IMG/VR virus record: IMGVR_UViG_3300021090_000568
Span: 1-34,887 of that record
Source: a virus
Strand: one strand, 5' to 3'
DNA: 34,887 nucleotides
Both the position numbers and the translations under genes were made by a program. Below the pieces are notes generated by a model, which did not search any database, had not been told where the DNA came from, and saw only the letters and a list, made by a program, of their open reading frames with translations. Of the stretch, positions 16,855 to 23,416 are shown in pieces (the stretch's first letter is position 1; each line of letters starts with the position of its first letter).

Positions 16855-17268
16855 CTATTTGAGGCTTTCAGGCATTCCAAGGACCAGATGTCCTTCTTCG
16901 TCGTGCGCGAGCCCGAACTTCTTTGCCGCGTCGTCGCCGACATCTTCAAACGTCGGCATCGATCCGAACTCCGGAGGCGCGGACATGGTCCCTGGACGGG
17001 CTATCACGATCTCCGGAACGCTGACGGCGATCCCTCGCGCAACCAACAGCGATGCCTTTTCTTTTTCGAGCGCGTTGATCCGGTGACGCATCCAGTCGAT
17101 CGTGATGTCGTCCTTCGCCTTCTGCGTGACTTTCTCGATCAGGACCGCACCCGCGACACCGTCCTTGATCCTGAAATCGATAATGTCCGATCGAAGTCGC
17201 GACATTTCATCCTTCTGTTCGTGAATAATGTTGTCGAGTACCTTCGCGTGTGCTTTGCTGATCCACAT
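16855..17268 (-). CDS. Coiled-coil protein between terminase and portal
   Basis: The protein has 137 residues, preceded by AAGGGGGAT at good spacing. An N-terminal amphipathic helix (KVLDNIIHEQKDEMSRLRSDI) and a second charged helix (WMRHRINALEKEKASLLVARG) suggest a coiled coil. The C-terminal part is acidic with FEDVGDDAAKKFGLAHDEEGHL. Small proteins at this position often help portal assembly or packaging. No family is recognised. Confidence 0.7.
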   Translation of the reverse strand: MWISKAHAKVLDNIIHEQKDEMSRLRSDIIDFRIKDGVAGAVLIEKVTQKAKDDITIDWMRHRINALEKEKASLLVARGIAVSVPEIVIARPGTMSAPPEFGSMPTFEDVGDDAAKKFGLAHDEEGHLVLGMPESLK

Positions 17269-17278
17269 ACCATCCCCC

Positions 17279-18847
17279 TTACGCGTATTGATAGAAATTG
17301 TCCTGCGTGCCGATCGCGCCCTCCGCGACTCCGTAGAAGTTCCCGGTCGGGTATTCGTCGTTCGCGGGCGTCAGATCCCGGTTGTTGTGTTCGTTGTCGT
17401 GGAACTTCCGCAGCTTTTCGAGTTCCCACTTCGTTTTTTCGTCCATGCCGGCGAGACTGCGGGACAGGACCGCGTCGGGGATCTTCGGCAATGACGGCCA
17501 CGTCATCAACCCGTACCGAACGCAGTCGGGTAGTTCGTCTTTCAGCTTGAAAACTTTTTCCTTCTCGTTCTTCTCACCGTCTTTCCCGGTGTTTCGCGGC
17601 GAAAACCGCAACTGCTTCATCTGATCGAAGGTGCGACGAGCCGGATACGCGATCTTCAGCTGACCGGTATAGAGCCACGACAGGACACGCTGAATGCCGG
17701 CCATCTGATCGTTTTCCGCGGGTGCGACGAGAATCGAATGCGCGGCAAATTCGAGCCGAAGTTGGGCCTCGTTCTTGTTCGCACACCAGAGCGTCTCGGC
17801 CGGAGGTTGAAATTGTGTCCTAATGGCGATCAAGTGCGCACTGACCGCCCGCTGACGCTCCAAGTAATCCGCAACGACGACGATTCCTTTTTCCGTGACG
17901 ACCATCTTCGTCGCGCCGAACGGATGGTCCGCGCCCGAGTCGAGCGGGATGATCACCCGCTTGCTCGCGTCCAAGTGCGGCCACTCCGGAATAAAGTCCT
18001 TGATCGCGTCGTCGTCGGTCAGGTACGCGTTGTCGATCCACTCGCCGTACACCGACCCGGTGAAGTTCTCCCGTTCGCCTTCGTACTCCTGCCGGAACAG
18101 CTGCGGAGGCATGGTCAGCCGCGCTTCTTCAACCTCACTCGCCCGGAAGATCGCAATGTACGGGTTGTCGATCGTCCGCCACTTCGCCGCCCAGAAGCCG
18201 GGTTTTTTATCGACGAGCGCAGGTTTTTCGATGCGTTCGTACGTCCAGTCGAACCCGTCTACGGAGGAAGTAAAGAACGCAGCGCCGCCAAAGTCGGTAA
18301 GAGCCGGCCGCAGGTAATCCCACGCCAATTCAGCGACGAACGCAGCTTCATCAATCCATACCCAATGCAGACCGACACCAGCATGTCCGCGGTCCGGATC
18401 GTCGAGTGAACGAAATTGGACGACGGCACCATTGACAAGGGTCAACTCCAAATGTTCTTGATCCCAGGACGCGCACCACTCGCGCGGGATCAGTTTCAGG
18501 AATGCCGGCATCGTGGCGTCGTGGAGAATCTTGTAGGACGGGCCGCAGATCCAGCCCAGGGTGTTCGGGACTAGGACTTCCTCACGAGCGGCATGGGCAC
18601 CGACGATTGACTTGCCGCCGCGACGTCCGGCGAAGGCTCCGAGCCGGCGGTACACCCGGTCCGCATTGCTGTCGGCTCGGCCACATTTCGGGCAACGGAA
18701 CATCCCATCGCTTCCGCAGTACCCGATCACTTTGCAGCACGAGGCAAACCGCATCCGACGCGCCTTCAAGAACTCCTGCTGGTACGGACTGTAAAGAAGC
18801 GGCTTATTGACTTCTAATCCGATTTGAGGCGGAAGGCGCTTAGACAC
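17279..18847 (-). CDS. terL: Terminase large subunit with N-terminal zinc-finger-like insertion
   Basis: The protein has 522 residues. The GTG start has a GGAGG six bases upstream. Walker A is GRRGGKS (about 74-80) and Walker B is VWIDE (about 163-167), matching a terminase ATPase. The nuclease domain includes LDSGADHPFGATK (about 302-314) with a likely metal-binding Asp and VVADYLE near 325. Between the adaptor region (YSPYQQEFLKAR) and Walker A is a Cys-rich stretch with five cysteines (about 37-55, ending CPKCG) that could bind zinc. The role is ATP-driven DNA packaging at the portal. The start overlaps the endonuclease gene. Confidence 0.9.
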   Translation of the reverse strand: MSKRLPPQIGLEVNKPLLYSPYQQEFLKARRMRFASCCKVIGYCGSDGMFRCPKCGRADSNADRVYRRLGAFAGRRGGKSIVGAHAAREEVLVPNTLGWICGPSYKILHDATMPAFLKLIPREWCASWDQEHLELTLVNGAVVQFRSLDDPDRGHAGVGLHWVWIDEAAFVAELAWDYLRPALTDFGGAAFFTSSVDGFDWTYERIEKPALVDKKPGFWAAKWRTIDNPYIAIFRASEVEEARLTMPPQLFRQEYEGERENFTGSVYGEWIDNAYLTDDDAIKDFIPEWPHLDASKRVIIPLDSGADHPFGATKMVVTEKGIVVVADYLERQRAVSAHLIAIRTQFQPPAETLWCANKNEAQLRLEFAAHSILVAPAENDQMAGIQRVLSWLYTGQLKIAYPARRTFDQMKQLRFSPRNTGKDGEKNEKEKVFKLKDELPDCVRYGLMTWPSLPKIPDAVLSRSLAGMDEKTKWELEKLRKFHDNEHNNRDLTPANDEYPTGNFYGVAEGAIGTQDNFYQYA

Positions 18848-19244
18848 TGTGCGCCTCCACGTATGAAGCTAATGCACGAATCCTCAATGGATCATCACTG
18901 AGCATCCCAAGCGCACGATTACAACTAGTACAAAGAAGTCCACGCACTTTGTTTGTCGTATGATCGTGATCGACACCCAATTCACGTACTTTTCCCAGTC
19001 GTGGATCGATTATTGTTTCTGGCCTACGACACACCGAACATAACCCACCACATTCTCTGAACAATCGTTCATAGTCTTCTAAAGTGATCCCGTACAGTTT
19101 CTTCAACTGAACAGAGCGATAGTACGTCGGGTGTGTATTCTTAAATCCTATCCGCCATTGTTTTTGACGCACTTTTAGCGAGACGGGACTTTTGTTACCA
19201 CGTCCGCCGCACCAATCGCCGTTCAGTTTCGTTCGTTTGCTCAT
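18840..19244 (-). CDS. Endonuclease VII-type HNH nuclease
   Basis: The protein has 134 residues. The ATG used overlaps the previous stop (TAATG); an upstream start 14 codons earlier is inside the neighbour. YGITLEDYERLF is followed by Cys69-x2-Cys72, Asp92-His93-Asp94-His95 and Cys105-x2-Cys108. This is the signature of recombination endonuclease VII family proteins (betabeta-alpha-metal fold). These cut branched DNA or are free-standing HNH elements, and an HNH beside terminase is often needed for packaging. The coding sequence looks AT-richer than its neighbours, suggesting transfer. Confidence 0.85.
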   Translation of the reverse strand: MSKRTKLNGDWCGGRGNKSPVSLKVRQKQWRIGFKNTHPTYYRSVQLKKLYGITLEDYERLFRECGGLCSVCRRPETIIDPRLGKVRELGVDHDHTTNKVRGLLCTSCNRALGMLSDDPLRIRALASYVEAHSV

Positions 19245-19750
19245 TACTCGCTCAAGAGCGCCGCCGCGCGGTATACATCGCGCCAATTCAGCAGGACCGC
19301 GATGACGAAGTCTTCCTTGTAGAGCGACAGGTACCTCGCGTGTTCCCGGAGTCCGTCATGCGCCGCCAGTGCGGCAACCGTTTCCGCAAACGCTTCCGCC
19401 TGTCCACGATTAGCCCAGTACGGCGCGAGAATGTGTCCGCCTTCGTGAAGAAGCACGCTGTACCGGCCGTTCCAGGACAGATCCGAATCGACGACGATGA
19501 TGTGTCCGTCGAAACTGGTGAGCCCGTACGCTTGCTGTTCATTGAATTGCAGGTTCGGCGCATACTCGATCGTCCAGCCGAGCGCCCCGAGCCGGTACTG
19601 AAGTCGCAGGACGTCCCAGTACTTCTCGTTCCCGGTGTCGACGCGGGTGTGAGATGGGGTCATCGCGAACGTTTCAACTCCGAGGACCGCCAGTCTCCAC
19701 GGTGCGTGTGACAGGATGAAGGCGACCAGGATTGCCAGAATGATTTTCAT
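19244..19750 (-). CDS. Secreted/anchored HExxH metallopeptidase-like protein
   Basis: The protein has 168 residues. The N-terminus (KIILAILVAFILS) is a signal peptide or membrane anchor. His102-Glu103-Gly104-Gly105-His106 is an HExxH zinc site, and Glu119 or Glu123 could supply the third ligand. It lies between the RapZ-like and HNH genes with four-base ATGA-type overlaps. The substrate is unknown. Export to the periplasm or cell surface suggests action on envelope proteins, or superinfection exclusion, but this is speculative. Confidence 0.65.
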   Translation of the reverse strand: MKIILAILVAFILSHAPWRLAVLGVETFAMTPSHTRVDTGNEKYWDVLRLQYRLGALGWTIEYAPNLQFNEQQAYGLTSFDGHIIVVDSDLSWNGRYSVLLHEGGHILAPYWANRGQAEAFAETVAALAAHDGLREHARYLSLYKEDFVIAVLLNWRDVYRAAALLSE

Positions 19751-20001
19751 TTGCGTTCTCGATGCAGCACGGATGTCCGCGCGGCCGTGGCAACCTGATT
19801 CGCTAATACACGGGATCGGTGCAAACCCTTCTCACACCCGATCGCGACCGTTTCACCTGGGTGACTCGTGACGTAGTCCTGAATTTCCGCCCGTTTCGCG
19901 GCGAACTCAGGACTGTTCGTGTCGTGTGTCAATGTCCGGACGTCGAACGTCTTGTGCGCGCGGACGATCGGACCATGCTTGTAGCCGAAGGACTGAATCA
20001 C
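19747..20001 (-). CDS. Stand-alone RapZ C-terminal domain-like protein
   Basis: The protein has 84 residues. The GTG start overlaps the previous stop as GTGA. The N-terminus reads SFGYKHGP, followed by FDVRTL (Asp20-Val21-Arg22), then VAIGCEKGLHRSRVLANQVA (Gly55-Cys56 to His61-Arg62-Ser63). In bacterial RapZ the C-terminal domain has SFGFKHG, DVRFL and IGCTGGxHRS at the same spacings. The ATP-binding N-terminal half of RapZ is absent. RapZ binds glucosamine-6-phosphate and the sRNA GlmZ in Gram-negative bacteria. Whether this protein binds RNA or a metabolite is unknown. Confidence 0.7.
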   Translation of the reverse strand: MIQSFGYKHGPIVRAHKTFDVRTLTHDTNSPEFAAKRAEIQDYVTSHPGETVAIGCEKGLHRSRVLANQVATAARTSVLHRERK

Positions 20002-20192
20002 GTTGCCTCCACTTCGGTAAACGTCGACATTTTCCAGACACCGAGGATCGTGCGCGAGACGATGATGAACCCGAGTCGCCGATCGTGGTCGTCGTACACT
20101 TCGACCGCTTCCGTCAATGTCCTCCCGGTACCCTGCATCTTGATCGGGCGGAACGACGGGTGACGATCTTGATCGTCATCTACTGCTGACAT
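19998..20192 (-). CDS. Small hypothetical protein
   Basis: The protein has 64 residues. A strong GAGGTGG lies directly before the ATG, which outweighs a longer frame that starts inside two neighbours. It overlaps the preceding gene by 13 bases and the following RapZ-like gene by four (GTGA). The sequence has a beta-strand-like centre (EVYDDHDRRLGFIIVSRTI) and no known motif. Operon membership is clear. Confidence 0.65.
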   Translation of the reverse strand: MSAVDDDQDRHPSFRPIKMQGTGRTLTEAVEVYDDHDRRLGFIIVSRTILGVWKMSTFTEVEAT

Positions 20193-20503
20193 ACCACCTC
20201 GATCGACTGCGTCACACGAGTGATCGATCGTGTCGCCGTCATCACCGTACAACTGACGATGTGCGCGTCGCAGGGGATGTGCGAAAAGGTCAGTTCCGTC
20301 GTCACGGGTCCGTACGCGCCGTCGATCGGCCGTTCCGAATACACGTAGTCTTCGATCGCCATCTGCAACCGGCGATTGTCGGCCTTGAGCGGTACCCGAC
20401 ACATGACGTGGATACTGTCCCCCTCCATGAGGACAGTCGGTGTCACGCGGATCGATAGCTTCAAGTCCGCCAGGAGCATCAGGAGCACGATCAGGAAAGG
20501 CAT
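20180..20503 (-). CDS. Secreted Ig-like small protein
   Basis: The protein has 107 residues. The N-terminal PFLIVLLMLLADL is a signal-peptide-like hydrophobic stretch. The body reads VTPTVLMEGDSIHVMCRVPL and later SHIPCDAHIVSCTVMTATR, with about four cysteines, in the pattern of an immunoglobulin-like beta-sandwich. Ig-like domains are common in phages on virions and may bind cells. Here the signal peptide and its neighbour, a secreted HExxH protein, suggest that it is exported. The fold call is tentative. Confidence 0.55.
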   Translation of the reverse strand: MPFLIVLLMLLADLKLSIRVTPTVLMEGDSIHVMCRVPLKADNRRLQMAIEDYVYSERPIDGAYGPVTTELTFSHIPCDAHIVSCTVMTATRSITRVTQSIEVVCQQ

Positions 20504-20506
20504 GAC

Positions 20507-20911
20507 TCATTCCTGACTCCGGTACGTGCGCCAGGGACGCCAGCCGCCCAGACGGACGCCGGCATAGATCACATGACGGGTCGTCCAGCCGCACCCGAGT
20601 ACCTCCATGCCTTCCCGGAGCGTACGATCCGCTTCACCGCGATCACAGAGTCGGGTTCCGGTCGGTGTAAGGACCGTGCGGTACTGATACATCCAGTCAT
20701 GGACAACCGCCGCTTTACCGTACGGTCCGGCCGGAGGAAAGATGTTCCAGAGCCCGCGCGGGATCGACGCGAAGTCCGTCTCGAAGCCGATCGGGATGAT
20801 GATCGATTCTTCGCCATCTTCCGCACCCAGACGGTACTCGAACGGCGACAGGACAGCCCAGTGTTTGCCGTCGATGAATTGCAGTTGCAGCGGAGTGAGA
20901 AAGCCGGCCAT
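20507..20911 (-). CDS. DUF1353 family protein
   Basis: The protein has 134 residues. IPIGFETDFASIPRGLWNIF (about 39-58) followed by GPYGKAAVVHDWMYQ is the hallmark of the DUF1353 family, a small phage and plasmid protein found near lysis, packaging or tail genes. Its function is not established. It overlaps the upstream gene by one base and lies three bases from the downstream Ig-like gene, within the packaging operon. Confidence 0.85.
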   Translation of the reverse strand: MAGFLTPLQLQFIDGKHWAVLSPFEYRLGAEDGEESIIIPIGFETDFASIPRGLWNIFPPAGPYGKAAVVHDWMYQYRTVLTPTGTRLCDRGEADRTLREGMEVLGCGWTTRHVIYAGVRLGGWRPWRTYRSQE

Positions 20912-21528
20912 TAGGTACCTCCGTCGTTGTCGACGATCTCGGCTTCGATTGCGGGAGTCCCGCCGACACTGCCAGGACGAATCTGGATCGGTGACAGCGC
21001 GGCGATCCCTTGTGGAAGATCGACCTGCACCCGCAACGCGAAACCGACACCCACCTGTCCGTCGACCTTGACCGCTGCGTGATTCTTGAAGATCCCGACA
21101 CCCTTCGCGGCTTCGATCGTCACGTCCTTGTCGCGGGAGTCGAGGAACTCGTTGACGTTCCGGACGACGCGTTCGGGAATCGTGAGTTCGATCTGGTCTT
21201 CAACGTCGAGCTTCGTCGGATTCAGCCATCCCTTCGCGTGCGCGCGCTTCATGTAGGTCTGAATCGTGTCTTTCGGGACGTTGATTGTGTCGCTGATCGC
21301 TTGCAGCTTCAGTCCTTGAGCCTTCAACGCCAAGTACGCCATCGCGACCTTGTAGACCCTGGAGTCTTTCGGCGGCTTCAGGTGTCGAGCCCGGATCGTG
21401 GGGACTGAGGAGGGACCGGTACCCGTGGGCGCGAGGACCGTGATCGCCGGAGTAGCAGGCGAAGGAGACACGTCTGCAGATCCGCGGGAGGATGGCGCGG
21501 TCGGCGACAGGTTCTCAGCGACAGGCAC
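20911..21528 (-). CDS. Terminase small subunit-like HTH protein
   Basis: The protein has 205 residues. The GTG start has GGAGGG nine bases upstream. The first 55 residues are low-complexity Pro/Ser/Thr. A helix-turn-helix region follows (about 60-105: MAYLALKAQGLKLQAISDTI, then DTIQTYMKRAHAKGWL), then a central helix (NVNEFLDSRDKDVTIEAAKG) and a beta-like acidic C-terminus. HTH-bearing proteins near the start of the packaging operon typically bind the pac or cos site. The assignment is by position and HTH pattern. It is the first gene of the late operon. Confidence 0.65.
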   Translation of the reverse strand: MPVAENLSPTAPSSRGSADVSPSPATPAITVLAPTGTGPSSVPTIRARHLKPPKDSRVYKVAMAYLALKAQGLKLQAISDTINVPKDTIQTYMKRAHAKGWLNPTKLDVEDQIELTIPERVVRNVNEFLDSRDKDVTIEAAKGVGIFKNHAAVKVDGQVGVGFALRVQVDLPQGIAALSPIQIRPGSVGGTPAIEAEIVDNDGGT

Positions 21529-21544
21529 GGGGGGGATCCCTCCT

Positions 21545-21567
21545 CAGTCAGTGAATCATTGACTGAG
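21545..21567. repeat. Dispersed palindrome copy in the divergent region
   Basis: TCAGTGAATCATTGACTGA nests a second hairpin: CTCAGTCA / TGACTGAG have perfect 8-base arms. It abuts the -24 region of a plus-strand sigma-54-like element and lies just upstream of the minus-strand small-terminase gene. A regulator bound here could affect both transcripts. Confidence 0.65.
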
Positions 21568-21583
21568 TGGTACGGTATTTGCA
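21568..21583 (+). promoter_or_regulatory. Sigma-54-like element for the zinc-finger gene
   Basis: TGGTACG-GTAT-TTGCA has the GG-N10-GC core with one departure from consensus in the -24 box. The predicted start, about twelve bases past GC, is near 21594, only about 7 bases before the ATG at 21601, so a leaderless or near-leaderless mRNA is implied. Confidence 0.5.
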
Positions 21584-21600
21584 AGCGAAATCGCTACCTC

Positions 21601-21915
21601 ATGCACACGATCAACCTGTCCGATATCGTGAAACAGCTACTTGACCAAGGGTTCCAGCCGCGGGACGTCCGGTTGCAGCTGGCGAATCGGGGTATCAAAT
21701 GGAACTACGGGTATTCCAGGTACCTGGGACCGGCCAGCGGGCGATCGATACCTGTTGTCGGCCCGAAGGAACGCGCGCGGAACCTGCGGCGGGTCGGGCT
21801 CAAGGCGTGCCGGACGTGCGGTCAGGGGTACCCGATCGCTGTCGCAGGCTTCCTGTGCTCGAACTGCCTGATCGAGAAATGGTCGCCGACGCCGGGACTA
21901 CCCAAAACCTTATAG
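21601..21915 (+). CDS. Four-Cys zinc-finger protein with HTH-like N-terminus
   Basis: The protein has 104 residues. The ATG at 21601 is preferred over an in-frame ATG 42 bases upstream, because the latter would cover the sigma-54-like element. No Shine-Dalgarno is visible. The N-terminus (DIVKQLLDQGFQPRDVRLQL, then NRGIKWNYGYSRYL) looks like a HTH or RHH-type DNA-binding region. Cys70-x2-Cys73 and Cys86-x2-Cys89 form a treble-clef or ribbon zinc site. It is the only plus-strand gene before the non-coding region and could be an early regulator. Confidence 0.65.
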   Translation: MHTINLSDIVKQLLDQGFQPRDVRLQLANRGIKWNYGYSRYLGPASGRSIPVVGPKERARNLRRVGLKACRTCGQGYPIAVAGFLCSNCLIEKWSPTPGLPKTL

Positions 21916-21941
21916 TTTCGGCCCGGTACTGATTCCCAAAC

Positions 21942-22039
21942 AATCCGTACCCATCAATCTCGCCAATGAATCCGGGCCTATACTTGATCAACCATACTGA
22001 TTTTCCCTCTCTTATCTTATTGAGCAATGTGTACGGATT
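21942..22039. repeat. Long-range inverted repeat flanking an 80-base segment
   Basis: AATCCGTACCCAT (21942-21954) and ATGTGTACGGATT (22027-22039) are complementary at 12 of 13 positions. They could form a stem enclosing about 72 bases, perhaps an RNA 3' structure or a cruciform at the edge of the control region. Confidence 0.5.
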
Positions 22040-22181
22040 AACCGCCGACCCGGCCTTTATCTGTATGGTAAAACCCGTAAGTCCTTTAGAACGCCGTCAG
22101 TAAAAGCAAACAGATTGTGCAAGGACGGTAAGGTAATCTGTATGGTGAAATTCTGTACTAACATGAGTCAAAGTGCTCAGA

Positions 22182-22234
22182 CGATAGGTTCAAGGCACTA
22201 TCGGTACTGATCAACGATAGGGTCCAGCCTATCG
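22182..22234. repeat. Two tandem hairpins with the same stem
   Basis: CGATAG (22182) pairs with CTATCG (22198) across ten bases. CGATAGG (22215) pairs with CCTATCG (22228) across a six-base loop. The stems share sequence, and GGTACTGATCAACGATAG lies between them. Repeated stems suggest protein recognition sites. Confidence 0.55.
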
Positions 22235-22281
22235 CCAACCCCTAAACCTTACAGTTTCACCGCTGAGCTAACGATACAGAA

Positions 22282-22385
22282 AAATTTCGTGCAGTGACCG
22301 CGGCCTTCTGGTACCTGATCGCTCACGGCTGAGGTAGTTTGAGGGGAAATTTAGTGAAGCGACCGCAGCCTGCCCCTGGCCCATG
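22282..22385. repeat. Degenerate 65-base-period direct repeat
   Basis: AAATTTCGTGCAGTGACCGC and AAATTTAGTGAAGCGACCGC begin at 22282 and 22347, about 80 percent alike over some 26 bases. The following CTGG and TGATC words also recur. Together they form two imperfect copies of one unit. Confidence 0.45.
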
Positions 22386-22419
22386 ATCCTGGCGCGGGGT
22401 GCCTACCCTACCCGTCGTT

Positions 22420-22434
22420 GGTTCGGACCGAACC
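22420..22434. repeat. Perfect palindrome GGTTCGG-A-CCGAACC
   Basis: Seven-base perfect arms around a single A. No tRNA arm or terminator U-tract accompanies it, so it is most likely a protein-binding operator or an origin dyad. Confidence 0.5.
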
Positions 22435-22473
22435 CAGTACAGTCCACCTATCTATCTCTATTCATTACAGTTA

Positions 22474-22492
22474 TACGTACACTGTGTACGTA
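22474..22492. repeat. Perfect palindrome TACGTACAC-T-GTGTACGTA
   Basis: Nine-base perfect arms around one T, the longest perfect dyad seen in the window. It sits in the centre of the non-coding region. It is likely an operator or origin element. Confidence 0.55.
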
Positions 22493-22599
22493 CTGTGCCT
22501 TGTTTGGGTACTGATCAGTGATGCTGTGCTAGGTGTGTAAGTGTGACAGTGTAACGTTCACTGTGTGCGGGAATGGCACGCGTGGGCCGTCCCAGGTGT

Positions 22600-22619
22600 G
22601 TCACTGAGCGTCACTGAGC
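22600..22619. repeat. Tandem duplication of GTCACTGAGC
   Basis: Two consecutive ten-base copies. The CACTGA half-site resembles the arm of the dispersed palindrome found elsewhere in the window, so this may be two adjacent half-sites in direct orientation. Confidence 0.45.
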
Positions 22620-22692
22620 CTGTTCTAGGGGACTTGTTCGACTGTGCGGCTACTTGAACGGGTATTAGACTAGCTGAGCGGGTAAAGGAAGG

Positions 22693-22727
22693 GACGTACT
22701 GATCAACGGGTATTGATCAAGTACGTC
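22693..22727. terminator. Strong hairpin after the 142-residue gene
   Basis: GACGTACTGATCAA and TTGATCAAGTACGTC form a 14-base stem with one bulge around CGGGTA. It lies 32 bases past the stop of the minus-strand operon. Only a CCCTTCCTTT tract follows on the minus strand, so it is a possible but not classical terminator. Confidence 0.4.
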
Positions 22728-22758
22728 TTAGAAGGTGGGAGGATTAACCGGGTACTGA

Positions 22759-23187
22759 TCAGCGATCGACGACGGCTGGAAGTCCTTTCGAGCCGGTACT
22801 GAGCCCGGTACGCGATCGGTGAACGTTGATCGATTCCCCAGCTTGACGTCCGGCTTCGTTGACGTTGGGCGACTCAGTTCGTACCTTCTCCTCGCGCAAC
22901 CATTCAACGGTCGACAACGATACCCGGTACCGTGTTTCCCCAACGATCGCCTGTAGTTGCCGCGGGTAGACAAAGATGGATCGGCCGACGATGGCAAACG
23001 CTCGAATCTCCTCCGGGCTCAGTAGCGGTACCTCCTCCTCCTCGATGATCGCTTCCGGTAGTTCCTGGTACCAGCTACCCGGTACCAGCTTCGGCGCGTA
23101 CAGGGCTTTCAAGTGATCGATCGCGTCCGGTCTATCCGCCTTCAGAATCGCGATCGTGTGGGTGACAAGGTCGCTATCGTGCAACAT
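22759..23187 (-). CDS. Hypothetical early-operon protein, acidic
   Basis: The protein has 142 residues. The start overlaps the upstream stop (TAATG), with AAGGA about nine bases ahead. It has an IEEEEVPLLSPEEIRAF acidic stretch, a hydrophobic FAIVGRSIFVYPRQL segment, and a Ser/Gly/Arg-rich C-terminus. No family is recognised. It is the last gene of a five-gene minus-strand operon. Confidence 0.65.
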   Translation of the reverse strand: MLHDSDLVTHTIAILKADRPDAIDHLKALYAPKLVPGSWYQELPEAIIEEEEVPLLSPEEIRAFAIVGRSIFVYPRQLQAIVGETRYRVSLSTVEWLREEKVRTESPNVNEAGRQAGESINVHRSRTGLSTGSKGLPAVVDR

Positions 23188-23402
23188 TATGTATTGTCCT
23201 TAATGACACGTTTAGCCTCGCTGAGCGTCGCGCACACGCCGAGGTACTGGTTGCCGGTAAAGGTACGGATGGAGACGTGGTACGGGTACAGACCGATCGT
23301 CGGTTCGAGCCACTCCACAATGCCGCGATTGACGATCGTGAAACTCCGACGTTTACGTGGCATGGGCCTCGCGCGTTTTGGATTGCTGTAGTGTTGGCTC
23401 AT
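23187..23402 (-). CDS. Small basic hypothetical protein
   Basis: The protein has 71 residues. The ATG at 23402 is preferred because a longer frame extends into the neighbouring gene. The N-terminus is basic (NPKRARPMPRKRRSF) and the rest beta-like (IVEWLEPTIGLYPYHVSIRTF). It could bind nucleic acid. It overlaps the next gene's start. Confidence 0.6.
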   Translation of the reverse strand: MSQHYSNPKRARPMPRKRRSFTIVNRGIVEWLEPTIGLYPYHVSIRTFTGNQYLGVCATLSEAKRVIKDNT

Positions 23403-23416
23403 GTGTCTCTTATCCT

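Larger units (their letters stand above)
21916..22758. other. 843-base non-coding, dyad-rich region (candidate origin/control region)
   Basis: No convincing gene lies here. It carries repeated words of the form GGTACTGATCA (near 21925, 22203, 22505, 22697 and 22750), repeated ATCTGTATGGTRAAA (22055 and 22134), and several strong inverted repeats listed separately. It separates the plus-strand zinc-finger gene from a minus-strand operon. Clustered repeats and dyads in a gene-free gap suggest an origin of replication or a transcription control region. No initiator-binding consensus is recognised. Confidence 0.6.

Noticed and set aside
20193-20594. N-terminal extension of the 64-residue gene
   Set aside because: It overlaps two genuine genes, and the strong RBS is at the internal ATG.
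22058-22210. Two tiny ORFs starting MVK after repeated ATCTGT words
   Set aside because: Short, without RBS; the repeat better explains the similarity.
22420-22434. Possible tRNA T-arm
   Set aside because: A palindrome without the other arms of a tRNA.
22573-22587. TGGCACG without a -12 box
   Set aside because: GGCC replaces TTGC, so the sigma-54 spacing and core are absent.
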